Source: Orlajensenia sp001423545
Lineage (GTDB): Bacteria > Actinomycetota > Actinomycetes > Actinomycetales > Microbacteriaceae
NCBI GenBank assembly: GCA_001423545.1
Contig: LMOK01000001.1
Coordinates: 620,001 to 684,000 of the forward strand
Length of the DNA stretch: 64,000 nt
Direction: 5' to 3'
A program made the position numbers and the translations under genes. The notes beneath the pieces were generated by a model. The model searched no databases. It saw nothing but the letters and a program-made list of their open reading frames with translations, and was not told the DNA's origin. Of the stretch, positions 41,864 through 48,794 are shown piece by piece; position 1 is the first letter of the stretch; every line of letters begins with the position of its first letter.

Positions 41864-42475
41864 TCACGACGCGGGAGGCGCCTCGCCCGTCGTGTCGAGC
41901 GACGCATCGCTCGCCGGGTCTGTCGCGGCGTCGGTAGCCGCGTCGCCACCGGACCCCGCCGGTTCCGGGTCGTGCGCGACCGCGACGGCGTCGGCCATCG
42001 CGGTGAGGAAGCGCACGACGACGAGCTGCTCCTCCGGCGCGAAGGCATCGGCGACGCCCATCATGCGGGCGTGCATGGCCGCGAGAGTGGCGCGGACCTC
42101 GTCGTGGGCGCCGGGCGTCGGATGCAGGATCTGCGCGCGGCGATCGTGCGGATGCGGACGCCGCTGGAGGTGCCCGGAGGCGACGAGCCTCTTGATCAGC
42201 TTGGTGGTGGCGGCGGTGGAGATGCCGAGATGGTGGGCGAGGTCCGTCGGGCCGACCTCGTGCTCGCGCTTCTCCTCCGCAATGAGGAAACGGAGTGCGG
42301 CCAGGTCCGTCTCGTTCATGGCCATGTCATCCTGGGTGCGCTGCCGCATCGACTTGTCGGCGCTGCGGAAGCGACGCAGGGCCTCGAGGACCCCGATGGC
42401 GTCGTCTGCCTGCGCGTCGTACCAGTACGGAGTCGTCACGTCGCGAGAATCCGCTTCTGTGGTCATGTCAGACAT
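41864..42475 (-). CDS. crtR: MarR-family repressor of the carotenoid operon (CrtR-like)
   Basis: The 203-residue protein has a winged helix-turn-helix (about 60-125) with ETDLAALRFLIAEEKREHEV, then VGPTDLAHHLGISTAATTKL and RRPHPHDRRAQI in the wing. The C-terminal 40 residues are a low-complexity Ala/Asp/Pro tail. It is divergent from idi-crtE, separated by 63 bp holding a perfect palindrome. In Corynebacterium glutamicum the MarR-type CrtR sits in this same divergent position before crtE and responds to geranylgeranyl diphosphate. The same role is inferred here. Two ATGs (42475, 42466) are possible. Confidence 0.85.
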   Translation of the reverse strand: MSDMTTEADSRDVTTPYWYDAQADDAIGVLEALRRFRSADKSMRQRTQDDMAMNETDLAALRFLIAEEKREHEVGPTDLAHHLGISTAATTKLIKRLVASGHLQRRPHPHDRRAQILHPTPGAHDEVRATLAAMHARMMGVADAFAPEEQLVVVRFLTAMADAVAVAHDPEPAGSGGDAATDAATDPASDASLDTTGEAPPAS

Positions 42476-42490
42476 GGTAACGTCAGATTC

Positions 42491-42505
42491 GCTAACTCAG
42501 TTAGC
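42491..42505. promoter_or_regulatory. 15-bp palindromic operator between crtR and idi
   Basis: GCTAACT-C-AGTTAGC is a perfect inverted repeat centred at 42498, 16 bp from the crtR ATG and 33 bp from the idi GTG. It lies in an AT-rich gap where both promoters must be. Its size and symmetry are those of a MarR-type dimer site. Repression of both directions by the CrtR-like protein is the simplest reading. A TAACGTCAG half-site lies next to it at about 42477. Confidence 0.7.
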
Positions 42506-42538
42506 TATTTTCCGAGATCCGACACCCGGGGGGCGATC

Positions 42539-43084
42539 GTGACACTGACGGACACCGAGGCGCACGTCGACGATGAGATCGTCCTGCTCGACATGGACGG
42601 CACCCCCATCGGAACGGCGTCGAAGGCCGCGGCCCACGGGCCGGACACGGCACTGCACCTGGCCTTCTCCTGCTACGTGCTGAACGCCGACGGCAAGCTG
42701 CTCATCACGCGCAGGGCGCTGAGCAAGAAGACCTGGCCCGGCGTCTGGACCAACTCGTTCTGCGGTCACCCGCGGCCGGCGGAACCCGTCCTCTCGGCCG
42801 TGCATCGTCGCGCCGATTTCGAGCTCGGACTCGAGATCTCCGAGGTCGCCCTCGCTCTCCCCCTGTTCCGCTACAGGGCGACCGACTCCCGCGGAACCGT
42901 CGAGAACGAGGTCTGCCCCGTCTATGTCGCGCGCACCGACGGCGACCCCGACCCCGATCCACGCGAGGTCGCCGAGTTCGTCTGGGTGGAACCCGGTGCC
43001 GTCGCCCGAGCCGCCAGCCAGACCCCGTGGGCGTTCAGCCCGTGGATGGTCATGCAACTCGAGCAGCTCGAGAAGTTCTCATGA
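42539..43084 (+). CDS. idi: Isopentenyl-diphosphate isomerase (type 1)
   Basis: Idi interconverts IPP and DMAPP and so supplies the starter for prenyl chain synthesis. The 181-residue protein has a Nudix-like fold with the type 1 active-site cysteine in TNSFCGHPRPAE and the RRADFELGLE segment in place of the Nudix box. VCPVYVARTDGDPDPDPREV and PWMVMQLEQL near the end fit the family. The GTG start has GGGGGG 5 nt upstream. It is the first gene of the carotenoid operon; the stop overlaps the crtE start by 4 nt. Confidence 0.95.
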   Translation: MTLTDTEAHVDDEIVLLDMDGTPIGTASKAAAHGPDTALHLAFSCYVLNADGKLLITRRALSKKTWPGVWTNSFCGHPRPAEPVLSAVHRRADFELGLEISEVALALPLFRYRATDSRGTVENEVCPVYVARTDGDPDPDPREVAEFVWVEPGAVARAASQTPWAFSPWMVMQLEQLEKFS

Positions 43085-44127
43085 TCGACGTCGCGACGGC
43101 CAGCGTCGAGAGCGAACTCGAACGCTACTTCGCCGCGTCCCGGTTGCGGGCGGGTGACTACGGTCCGCACTACGTCGAACTCTGGGACCAGCTCGAGCAG
43201 GCCAGCGCCGGCGGCAAGAGGGCGCGCCCCGCGCTCGTGCTGGCCGCCCACAACGGGCTCGGCGGCACCGACCAGGCTGCCGCGACCCAGCTCGCCATAG
43301 CCTTCGAACTGCTCCACACAGCCTTCATCATCCACGACGACGTGATCGACAGGGACCTCGTCCGCCGTGGCTCCGCCAATGTCCTCGGCGCCTTCGCCGC
43401 CCGCGGCGCAGCCCTCGGCGCCGACGAGGAGCAGGCGAAGACCTGGGGTGAGGCCGCAGCCCTGCTCGCCGGAGATCTCGCACTCAGTCAGGCCCACCGC
43501 ATCATCGCCCAGCTCGACGTCGATTCGGTCGTCCGCGGGCGCCTCCTCGACATCCTCGACCGGGCCGTCTTCGTCTCGGCGGCCGGCGAGTTGAACGACG
43601 TCACCAACACCGTCGCACCGCACCTGCTCGGCATCCCCGACGTGCTGGCGACTCTCGAGCAGAAGACGGCCGTGTACTCCTGCGAGGCACCATTGCAGGC
43701 CGGTGCCGTGCTGGCTGGGGCATCAGCAGGCGACATCGCGTGCCTGGGCCGGTTCGGCCGCCTCATCGGCATCGCCTTCCAGCTCACCGACGACATGCTC
43801 GGCGTGTTCGGCGACGAGTCGAAGACGGGCAAGAGCACCGTCGCCGACCTGCGCGAGGGCAAGATCACGACCCTCCTCGCCCACGCCCGCACCACGCCGG
43901 AGTGGCCGAGCATCGCCCCCTTCATCGGCAAGGCCGATCTCGACCCGGCCGAGGCCGCCTTCGTGCGCGAGACGCTGACCGGATGCGGCTCCGCCGCCCA
44001 CACCGAGCAGCTCGCCCGAGACCACGTCGCGCTCGCGAAGACCGAGTTGGCGGCATCCGACCTCCCCGATGAACTGCGGGAGCTGCTCTCGACCTTCGCC
44101 GACAGGGCGGTGAACCGCATCCGATGA
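43081..44127 (+). CDS. crtE: Geranylgeranyl diphosphate synthase
   Basis: CrtE extends allylic diphosphates to the C20 precursor of carotenoids. The 348-residue protein has the first aspartate motif IIHDDVIDRDLVRRG (DDVID at 86-90), the GGKRARPALVL IPP-binding segment (about 44-54) and the second motif FQLTDDMLGVFGDESKTGKS. It is distinct in sequence from the IdsA-like synthase at 20.6 kb. It starts with ATGA overlapping the idi stop and ends overlapping crtB by 4 nt. The carotenoid setting, not the sequence alone, fixes the C20 product. Confidence 0.94.
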   Translation: MIDVATASVESELERYFAASRLRAGDYGPHYVELWDQLEQASAGGKRARPALVLAAHNGLGGTDQAAATQLAIAFELLHTAFIIHDDVIDRDLVRRGSANVLGAFAARGAALGADEEQAKTWGEAAALLAGDLALSQAHRIIAQLDVDSVVRGRLLDILDRAVFVSAAGELNDVTNTVAPHLLGIPDVLATLEQKTAVYSCEAPLQAGAVLAGASAGDIACLGRFGRLIGIAFQLTDDMLGVFGDESKTGKSTVADLREGKITTLLAHARTTPEWPSIAPFIGKADLDPAEAAFVRETLTGCGSAAHTEQLARDHVALAKTELAASDLPDELRELLSTFADRAVNRIR

Positions 44128-45002
44128 GCACTCACCAAGGACCCCTCGAGCTCTACACCCGCGCCGCGTCGTCGAGCTCCGCCGTCGTGATCGGGCGTTA
44201 CTCCACGTCGTTCGGGGCGGCGGCACGCCTGCTCGGCTCCGGGGTGCGCTCGCAGGTGCGCGACATCTACGCCCTCGTGCGGGTGGCCGACGAGATCGTC
44301 GACGGGGCCGCGGCAGCTGCCGGATTGAGCGTCGACGAGCAGCTCGCCCGCCTCGACGAGTTCGAGGCCGAGACGGACCGGGCCGTCGCGACGGGGTTCA
44401 GCACCAACCTGGTCGTGCACGCCTTCGCCGTCACGGCCCGCGCGACCGGGATCGGCCGCGACCTGACCGCGCCGTTCTTCGCCTCGATGCGCCGAGACCT
44501 CGACGACTCCCCCTTCGACGCCGCCGAGGTCGACGTCTACATCCACGGATCCGCCGAGGTCGTCGGCCTCATGTGCCTGCGCGCCTTCCTGGCCGGACAC
44601 CCCGTGCGCGATGACGAGCGACGCCTGCTCGAGGATGGCGCCACGCACCTCGGCGCCGCCTTCCAGAAGGTCAACTTCCTGCGCGACCTGTCCGCCGACT
44701 GGACCAGCCTCGGCCGCAACTACTTCCCCGCCGTCGATCCCGCCCACATGACCGAGCAGGAGAAGAACGTCATCCTCGACGACATCGACGCCGACCTCGC
44801 CATCGCGGCGCGGGCGCTCACGCGACTCCCGCGATCGTCGCGCGGCGCCGTGGCTGCTGCGCACGGACTGTTCCACCGACTGTCGACGAAGCTGCGCGGC
44901 ACCCCGGCATCCGAGCTGCTCAGCTCCCGCATCCGCGTTCCCGATGCCGAGAAGCTCACGATCGCGGTGAAGGCCGCCGTGACCGGAGGCGGACGGCCAT
45001 GA
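44124..45002 (+). CDS. crtB: Phytoene synthase
   Basis: CrtB joins two geranylgeranyl diphosphates head to head to give 15-cis-phytoene. The 292-residue squalene/phytoene synthase has YSTSFGAAARLLG, the first aspartate motif VRVADEIVDGA, and the second site NFLRDLSADWTSLGRNYFP. It is about the normal length. The start and stop each overlap the neighbouring gene by 4 nt, so translation is probably coupled through the operon. Confidence 0.95.
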   Translation: MSTHQGPLELYTRAASSSSAVVIGRYSTSFGAAARLLGSGVRSQVRDIYALVRVADEIVDGAAAAAGLSVDEQLARLDEFEAETDRAVATGFSTNLVVHAFAVTARATGIGRDLTAPFFASMRRDLDDSPFDAAEVDVYIHGSAEVVGLMCLRAFLAGHPVRDDERRLLEDGATHLGAAFQKVNFLRDLSADWTSLGRNYFPAVDPAHMTEQEKNVILDDIDADLAIAARALTRLPRSSRGAVAAAHGLFHRLSTKLRGTPASELLSSRIRVPDAEKLTIAVKAAVTGGGRP

Positions 45003-46588
45003 CGCACACGATCGTGATCGGCGGCGGCATCGCCGGACTCGCCACTGCCGCTCTGCTGGCCCGCGACGGCAGGGAGGTGACTCTTCTCGAGGCTCGCAGC
45101 GAACTGGGCGGGCGCGCCGGCTCGTGGGAGAAGGACGGCTTCACCTTCGACACCGGTCCGTCGTGGTACCTCATGCCCGAGGTCTTCGACCACTTCTTCC
45201 GGCTGCTCGGCACCTCGGCGGAGGAGCAGCTGGACCTCACCCTGCTCGACCCCGGCTACAGGGTGTTCTTCGAGGGCCACGCCGAGCCCATCGACATCCG
45301 CGCCTCCCGCGAGGAGAACATCCGCACCTTCGAACGGATCGAACCCGGAGCCGGTCGCGCGCTGGAGCGCTACCTCGAATCGGCGAAGTCGACCTACGAC
45401 GACGCCGTCGAGCGCTTCCTGTACACGAGCTTCCAGTCGTTCCGGCCGTTCCTCGATTCAGCCGTCCTGAAGCGCGGCGGCAGGCTCGCCCGCCTGCTGC
45501 TGCAGCCCCTCGACAAGTTCGTGGCCGGCTACGTGAAGGACACCAGGCTGCGTCAGATCCTCGGCTACCCCGCGGTGTTCCTCGGCTCATCACCGGAGCG
45601 CACCCCCGCGATGTACCACCTCATGAGCCACATGGACCTGGCTGACGGCGTGCTCTACCCGCAGGGCGGCTTCTCCCACCTCATCGACGTCGTCGCCCGG
45701 CTCGCCCGCGAGCAGGGCGTCGAGATCATCACCCAGGCGCGGGTGACCTCCATCGACGCCGTCACCTCGGTGGGCGCATCCGTCTCCGGGGTCACCTACA
45801 CGGATGCCGCGGGCCGGAGCATCACACTGGCGGGCGACGAGGTCGTCTCGGCGGCCGACCTCCACCACACCGAGACGGAGCTCGTCGACGAGGCCGTGCG
45901 CACCTACCCCGAGCGCTGGTGGAACCGGCGCATGTCGGGACCGGGCGCCGTGCTGGTCATGCTCGGCGTGCGCGGCGCTCTGCCGCAGCTGGCCCACCAC
46001 ACCCTGTTCTTCACCTCGGACTGGCGCACGAACTTCGACCGCATCTTCGGTTCCAAGCCGCGCATCCCCGACCCGGCGTCGTTCTACACGTGCATGCCGA
46101 GCGCGACCGACGCCGGGGTGGCACCGGCCGGGGACAGCAACCTGTTCCTGCTCATCCCCGTGCCGGCCGACGTCGGCATCGGGCGCGGCGGCATCGACAG
46201 CGACGGCGACCTGCAGGTGGAGCAGGTGGCGGATGCCGCCATCGCCCGTCTCGCCGAGTGGGCTGGGATCTCCGATCTCGCCGAGCGCATCGTGGTGCGA
46301 CGAACCGTCGGCCCCGGTGACTTCGCGGTCGACCTCAACTCCTGGATGGGTGGCGCGCTGGGGCCCGCGCACACTCTGCGCCAGAGCGCCTTCCTGCGCG
46401 GTCGCAACTCCTCCCGCCAGCTGGACGGCCTCTTCTACGCCGGAGGCAGCACCATTCCGGGAATCGGCCTGCCCATGTGCCTCATCAGCGCCGAGATCGC
46501 CTTCAAGCGCATGAACGGCGACACCACGGCCACGCCACTGCCCGAACCGATGCCCACCCCGGCACCGGCACCGGTGGAGAGTCTGTGA
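44999..46588 (+). CDS. crtI: Phytoene desaturase
   Basis: CrtI oxidises phytoene in four steps to lycopene. The 529-residue FAD enzyme starts with the dinucleotide-binding HTIVIGGGIAGLATAALLAR and LLEARSELGGRAGSWEKDG, and ends with the family signature FYAGGSTIPGIGLPMCLISA. FDTGPSWYLMPEVFD and YPQGGFSHLIDVVA are other CrtI-type segments. A short Pro/Ala-rich tail follows. It overlaps crtB and crtYe by 4 nt each. The lycopene product is the substrate of the downstream elongase and cyclase. Confidence 0.96.
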   Translation: MTHTIVIGGGIAGLATAALLARDGREVTLLEARSELGGRAGSWEKDGFTFDTGPSWYLMPEVFDHFFRLLGTSAEEQLDLTLLDPGYRVFFEGHAEPIDIRASREENIRTFERIEPGAGRALERYLESAKSTYDDAVERFLYTSFQSFRPFLDSAVLKRGGRLARLLLQPLDKFVAGYVKDTRLRQILGYPAVFLGSSPERTPAMYHLMSHMDLADGVLYPQGGFSHLIDVVARLAREQGVEIITQARVTSIDAVTSVGASVSGVTYTDAAGRSITLAGDEVVSAADLHHTETELVDEAVRTYPERWWNRRMSGPGAVLVMLGVRGALPQLAHHTLFFTSDWRTNFDRIFGSKPRIPDPASFYTCMPSATDAGVAPAGDSNLFLLIPVPADVGIGRGGIDSDGDLQVEQVADAAIARLAEWAGISDLAERIVVRRTVGPGDFAVDLNSWMGGALGPAHTLRQSAFLRGRNSSRQLDGLFYAGGSTIPGIGLPMCLISAEIAFKRMNGDTTATPLPEPMPTPAPAPVESL

Positions 46589-46908
46589 CGTTCGCCTACC
46601 TCGGCGCGCTCCTGGTGAGCCTGGCGGGGATGGTCGTCCTCGACTGGCGGTACCGGCTGTTCTTCTGGCGCTCGCCGGTGCGCGCGGCCATCGTGCTCAT
46701 CTCGGGCGTCGTGTTCTTCCTCATCTGGGACCTGGTCGGCATCGGCCTGGGGCTCTTCAGTCGTGGAGAGACCGCCTACATGATCGGCATCCTGCTGGCC
46801 CCGGAGCTCCCGCTCGAAGAGGCGTTCTTCCTCGCCTTCCTCTGCTACCTCACGATGAACCTCGTGGCGCTGTTCGACCTGATTCTCACGGCGAGACGGC
46901 GCGCATGA
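46585..46908 (+). CDS. crtYe: C50 carotenoid cyclase subunit CrtYe
   Basis: The protein (107 residues) has three hydrophobic helices and matches the small heterodimeric lycopene cyclase family (CrtYc/CrtYe/LbtA type): FAYLGALLVSLAGMVVLDW, then WDLVGIGLGLFSRGETAYM and ELPLEEAFFLAFLCYL with the acidic LPLEE motif. The GTG at 46585-46587 overlaps the crtI stop by 4 nt. It probably works with CrtYf to form the end rings of a C50 carotenoid. Confidence 0.9.
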   Translation: MTFAYLGALLVSLAGMVVLDWRYRLFFWRSPVRAAIVLISGVVFFLIWDLVGIGLGLFSRGETAYMIGILLAPELPLEEAFFLAFLCYLTMNLVALFDLILTARRRA

Positions 46909-47207
46909 GCTACCTGACGCTGAACCTCATCGTGCTGGCCGCCGTCGCCATCGTCGCCGCGATCGCCCTGCCGCGTCGCCCGCGGCTGATCGGCCCCATA
47001 GCCCTGACGGTGGTCGTGCTGTTCGTGCTCACGGCGGTGTTCGACAACATCATGATCGCCGTCGGGCTCATGGTGTACTCCGACGCCGGACGCAGCGGTG
47101 TCGACATCGGCCTCGCCCCGATCGAGGACTTCGCCTACCCACTCGCCGGAGCCCTGCTGTTACCGTCGATCTGGGTACTGCTGAGCCGAAGAGAGCGAGA
47201 CGAGTGA
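46905..47207 (+). CDS. crtYf: C50 carotenoid cyclase subunit CrtYf
   Basis: The 100-residue membrane protein is the second heterodimeric cyclase subunit: three hydrophobic helices with VLTAVFDNIMIAVGLMVYS, GLAPIEDFAYPLAGALLLPS and a charged C-terminus (RRERDE). PIEDFAYP is the counterpart of the CrtYe acidic motif. The start overlaps crtYe by 4 nt and the stop overlaps crtEb by 4 nt. Ring type (epsilon, gamma or beta) cannot be deduced by eye. Confidence 0.9.
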   Translation: MSYLTLNLIVLAAVAIVAAIALPRRPRLIGPIALTVVVLFVLTAVFDNIMIAVGLMVYSDAGRSGVDIGLAPIEDFAYPLAGALLLPSIWVLLSRRERDE

Positions 47208-48115
47208 TGGCCACCGATCACACGGATGCCGCCCCGCGCGCGGGCGTTCTGCGTCAGGTGGTGCTGTCGTCGCGACCGCTCAGCTGGATCAACACGGCCT
47301 ACCCCTTCGCCGCGGCCTACGTGCTCACCACGGGCAGGGTCGACGCGCTTTTCGTCGTGGGGACGCTGTTCTTCCTGATCCCGTACAACCTGCTCATGTA
47401 CGGCATCAACGACGTCTTCGACTACGAGTCGGACCTGCGCAATCCGCGGAAGGGCGGCGTGGAGGGCGCCCTGCTCGATCCGCGGGTGCATCGAGCAGTG
47501 ATCGGCTGGGGCGCCGGACTCAGCGCCGTCTTCGTGGTCGCGATGCTCGTGCTGGGCGGCACCGACGAGCCATGGTCGTGGGTGGTCCTCGCGATCAGCC
47601 TGTTCGCGGTCCTCGCCTACTCGGTGCCGGGACTGCGCTTCAAGGAGCGTCCGTTCCTCGACTCCGCCACCTCGAGCACGCACTTCGTCAGCCCGGCCGT
47701 CTACGCCCTAGCTGTCGCCGGAGCGACCTTCACGCCGCAGTTGATCGCCATCCTCGGGGCCTTCTTCCTCTGGGGAATGGCCAGTCACGCCTTCGGCGCC
47801 GTGCAGGATGTCGTGCCTGATCGCGAGGGCGGGATCGCGTCGATCGCCACCTGGTTCGGGGCTGCCCGGACTGTGCGGCTCGCCATCGTCTTCTGGGCCC
47901 TCGGCGGTGTGCTCATGCTGGCGACCGAGTGGCCGGGACCTCTTGCGGCGCTGCTCGTGCTGCCCTATATCGTGTCGGCCGCGCCGTTCTGGTCGGTCAC
48001 CGATGCCGACTCCGCGGCGGCGAATCGCGGCTGGCGACACTTCCTGGCGATCAACTTCGTCGTCGGGTTCCTCGTCACGATGCTGCTCATCTGGTGGAGC
48101 TTCATCCGCGGTTAG
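47204..48115 (+). CDS. crtEb: Lycopene elongase, UbiA-type prenyltransferase CrtEb
   Basis: CrtEb adds C5 units to lycopene to make C50 precursors such as flavuxanthin. The 303-residue membrane enzyme has the UbiA motif YGINDVFDYESDLRNPRKGG (NDxxDxxxD) and a second acidic segment GAVQDVVPDREGGIASIA. About eight to nine hydrophobic segments are visible. Its presence with CrtYe/CrtYf points to a C50 rather than C40 end product. The GTG start overlaps crtYf by 4 nt and it ends the operon. Confidence 0.92.
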   Translation: MMATDHTDAAPRAGVLRQVVLSSRPLSWINTAYPFAAAYVLTTGRVDALFVVGTLFFLIPYNLLMYGINDVFDYESDLRNPRKGGVEGALLDPRVHRAVIGWGAGLSAVFVVAMLVLGGTDEPWSWVVLAISLFAVLAYSVPGLRFKERPFLDSATSSTHFVSPAVYALAVAGATFTPQLIAILGAFFLWGMASHAFGAVQDVVPDREGGIASIATWFGAARTVRLAIVFWALGGVLMLATEWPGPLAALLVLPYIVSAAPFWSVTDADSAAANRGWRHFLAINFVVGFLVTMLLIWWSFIRG

Positions 48116-48124
48116 TCTGGTGCG

Positions 48125-48496
48125 ATGGATGCCGTGACGTCAGCCCGCGTGGATGCGTGGCTCTGGGCTGTGCGCCAGTTCAAGACGCGCTCGCTCGCCA
48201 CTGCCGCATGCCGTGCGGGGCATGTACGGGTGAACGGCGAACGGGTGAAGGCGGCGCAGTCGGTGCGCATCGGCGACGAGGTGCGCGTGCGCGCCAACGG
48301 CTTCGACCGCATCATGGTCGTGCAGCGCATCATCGTGAAGCGCGTGGGCGCCGAGGTCGCCGCGGCCGCGATGATCGACAAGACTCCCCCGCCACCGCCG
48401 CGCGAGGCCGTGGCAGCGGTTCCCGTGCGCGATCGTGGGGCCGGGCGCCCCACGAAGCGCGAGCGCCGCGACCTCGAGGAGTTGCGCGGCCACTGA
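48125..48496 (+). CDS. S4-domain RNA-binding protein (Hsp15-like)
   Basis: The 123-residue protein is a single S4 domain: RVDAWLWAVRQFKTRSLATA, ACRAGHVRVNGERVKAAQSV and RIGDEVRVR, with a C-terminal basic tail GRPTKRERRDLEELRG typical of actinobacterial Hsp15/RNA-binding S4 proteins. Hsp15 rescues stalled 50S subunits with attached tRNA in E. coli. It follows crtEb by 9 nt on the same strand, but I see no functional link to carotenoids; it may share the operon's read-through. It converges on csrA. Confidence 0.88.
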   Translation: MDAVTSARVDAWLWAVRQFKTRSLATAACRAGHVRVNGERVKAAQSVRIGDEVRVRANGFDRIMVVQRIIVKRVGAEVAAAAMIDKTPPPPPREAVAAVPVRDRGAGRPTKRERRDLEELRGH

Positions 48497-48503
48497 GCGG
48501 GCG

Positions 48504-48764
48504 TCAGTCGCGTGGGGTGGGATCGGCTGGAGCCGCGAGCCCCGCGAGGCTGGCCACCAGCCCGGCGGCGACGTCGTCGCCGACCTCGGTCGCCTCGACG
48601 TTGGCCGCCTCGACCGCCCGCACGACCTCGTCGCGTTGGATGCGCATGCTGCCAGGGGCATCGATGCCGATGCGCACGCTGTCGCCGCGCACGTCGAGGA
48701 CGGTCACGACGATGTCGTCTCCGATGAGGATGCGCTCACCGATCTTGCGCGTCAGGACCAGCAT
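48504..48764 (-). CDS. csrA: Carbon storage regulator CsrA
   Basis: CsrA is a dimeric RNA-binding protein that represses translation at GGA-containing leaders, notably of flagellin mRNA in motile bacteria. The protein (86 residues) starts MLVLTRKIGERILIGDDIVV, then SVRIGIDAPGSMRIQRDEVV with the RNA-binding I-x-A-P segment. The C-terminal extension (about 56-86) is Ala-rich. I chose the ATG at 48762-48764, the family start; a GTG ten codons upstream is possible. It is the last gene of the flagellar operon in this window. The antagonist fliW is not present here. Confidence 0.88.
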   Translation of the reverse strand: MLVLTRKIGERILIGDDIVVTVLDVRGDSVRIGIDAPGSMRIQRDEVVRAVEAANVEATEVGDDVAAGLVASLAGLAAPADPTPRD

Positions 48765-48794
48765 TCGAACCACACTATCGTCTTCATCCGGCAC

